Shown: positions 6,417 to 6,742 of the stretch, one piece after another
How positions within the stretch are numbered: position 1 is the stretch's first letter
Layout of the letters: each line of letters opens with the position of its first letter
DNA from: Planctomycetaceae bacterium
GTDB taxonomy: Bacteria > Planctomycetota > Planctomycetia > Pirellulales > UBA1268
Length of the DNA: 6,742 nt
Reading direction: 5' to 3'
NCBI GenBank assembly: GCA_003488325.1
Contig: DNLZ01000074.1
Coordinates: 3,280 to 10,021, forward strand
The notes under the pieces: model-generated
Told to the model about the DNA's origin: nothing
What the model saw: only the letters and a program-made list of their open reading frames with translations
Databases searched by the model: none
Translations under genes and position numbers: made by a program

Positions 6417-6422
6417 CTCCTT
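6417..6422 (-). promoter_or_regulatory. Strong Shine-Dalgarno site of the repeat-protein gene
   Basis: On the minus strand AAGGAG stands five bases before the ATG at 6411. It is the clearest ribosome-binding site of the window, and it settles the start against an open frame that continues upstream to 6462. Confidence 0.75.
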
Positions 6423-6611
6423 TCTGGCTTCCGGCGCGCGGCCACTCGGAAGCGACGCGCACGGATCGACGAGGCTCGACGAACCACCGGACCGCCCGCC
6501 AACCGTCCGGTTACGACATCACCCCGCGCATGGCCACGGCCGCACGGGGGTCACTCGGCTCCGCCCAGACCAGAAAGGCCGGGCGGCGCTCATTCGTTCC
6601 TAATGTCCGAT

Positions 6612-6641
6612 TACGTATATCGCAACGTTTCGGTTCGTCAC
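6612..6641 (-). promoter_or_regulatory. Candidate promoter of the repeat-protein gene
   Basis: Two overlapping readings are possible on the minus strand. A housekeeping-type reading is GTGACG (6636-6641), 16 bases, then TATACG (6614-6619), each matching 4 of 6. An ECF-sigma-type reading is GAAC (6633-6636), 17 bases, then CGTA (6612-6615). Either would leave a long leader of about 195 bases before the ATG at 6411. The position inside the AT-rich pocket favours promoter function, but the choice between the two cannot be made by eye. Confidence 0.3.
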
Positions 6642-6655
6642 TTCACGTGTGATGT

Positions 6656-6669
6656 CGTTGTTCACAACG
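6656..6669. promoter_or_regulatory. Short perfect dyad, operator-like
   Basis: CGTTGT-TC-ACAACG has perfect 6-base arms around two bases. It lies just upstream of the candidate promoter of the repeat-protein gene, a usual place for a regulator-binding site. Next to it, TCAC-GT-GTGA (6643-6652) forms another 4-base-arm dyad. Confidence 0.35.
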
Positions 6670-6676
6670 CCTCATT

Positions 6677-6708
6677 TTGTGAGCGCGCTGTCGTCGCGGC
6701 GCTCACAA
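6677..6708. repeat. Inverted repeat with 10-base arms and 12-base spacer
   Basis: TTGTGAGCGC (6677-6686) is mirrored perfectly by GCGCTCACAA (6699-6708). Each arm equals a half-site of the symmetric lac-type operator, but the halves are separated by 12 bases instead of being fused. As RNA it could form a 10-base-pair hairpin. No T-run follows on either strand, which argues against an intrinsic terminator. Regulatory-protein binding is the more natural guess. Confidence 0.55.
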
Positions 6709-6742
6709 TTGATCGCGTGTGCCGACCCTCATCGCGGCGGCC

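Larger units (their letters stand above)
6412..6742. other. 331-base region without a supportable gene
   Basis: The inner part (6412-6595) is GC-rich like the rest and most likely forms the leader of the repeat-protein gene. It contains the 7-base direct repeat TCGACGA at 6466-6472 and 6476-6482, one 10-base step apart. The outer part (about 6596-6720) is AT-richer than anything else in the window and contains promoter-like hexamers and three dyads, listed separately. Open frames here are short, with no family resemblance or ribosome-binding site. No tRNA cloverleaf is visible. Confidence 0.6.

Noticed and set aside
6410..6652. Short open frames on the + strand in the right-hand non-coding region
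   Set aside because: They start antisense to the repeat-protein gene or its leader, lack ribosome-binding sites and end in the AT-rich promoter-like pocket.
6677..6712. Intrinsic terminator at the large inverted repeat
   Set aside because: The 10-base stem is good, but it is followed by TTGATC on one strand and AATGAG on the other, not by a T-run, and the loop is long.
1..6742. Defence system, CRISPR array, transposon or integron
   Set aside because: I found no effector, transposase or integrase motifs, no regularly spaced direct repeats of CRISPR type and no element-like terminal repeats beyond the short dyads described.

Overview
The window is strongly GC-rich and gene-dense, with overlapping or nearly touching reading frames. 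Gene content and order (end of a YbeY-like gene, CNNM/CorC-type CBS protein, RecO, TPR lipoprotein of the BamD type, LptE-type lipoprotein), a bacterial homospermidine synthase, and a 23-residue HRG-type leucine-rich repeat protein all point to a diderm bacterium, most probably a planctomycete (Pirellulales-like). That assignment is inference from protein resemblance, not from a marker gene.

Layout. Positions 1-4170 (+ strand) look like one transcription unit of five genes joined by 4-14 base overlaps or short gaps. They are the 3' end of an upstream gene (probably ybeY, 1-80), a membrane CBS/transporter-associated-domain protein (77-1363), recO (1350-2168), a BamD-like TPR lipoprotein (2249-3517) and an LptE-like lipoprotein (3625-4170). 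Positions 4203-5663 (- strand) carry homospermidine synthase, convergent with lptE across only 32 bases. A 184-base gap holds a plausible sigma-70-type promoter for it and a GC palindrome. Positions 5848-6411 (- strand) encode a small protein made almost entirely of six 23-residue repeats. Positions 6412-6742 hold no gene I can support. Their outer part (about 6596-6720) is clearly AT-richer and contains promoter-like hexamers and three nested dyads, the largest resembling the two halves of a symmetric lac-type operator pulled 12 bases apart.

How the genes work together. The + strand cluster mixes information processing (YbeY, RecO) with envelope biogenesis: the two lipoproteins belong to the families that insert outer-membrane beta-barrels (BAM) and deliver lipopolysaccharide (Lpt). 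The CNNM/CorC protein is an inner-membrane, probably Mg2+-linked, protein. Homospermidine synthase stands alone as a polyamine gene. The repeat protein has no known function.

I see no mobile element, CRISPR array, tRNA, rRNA or recognisable defence system. The least explained parts are the repeat protein and the dyad-rich region upstream of it.
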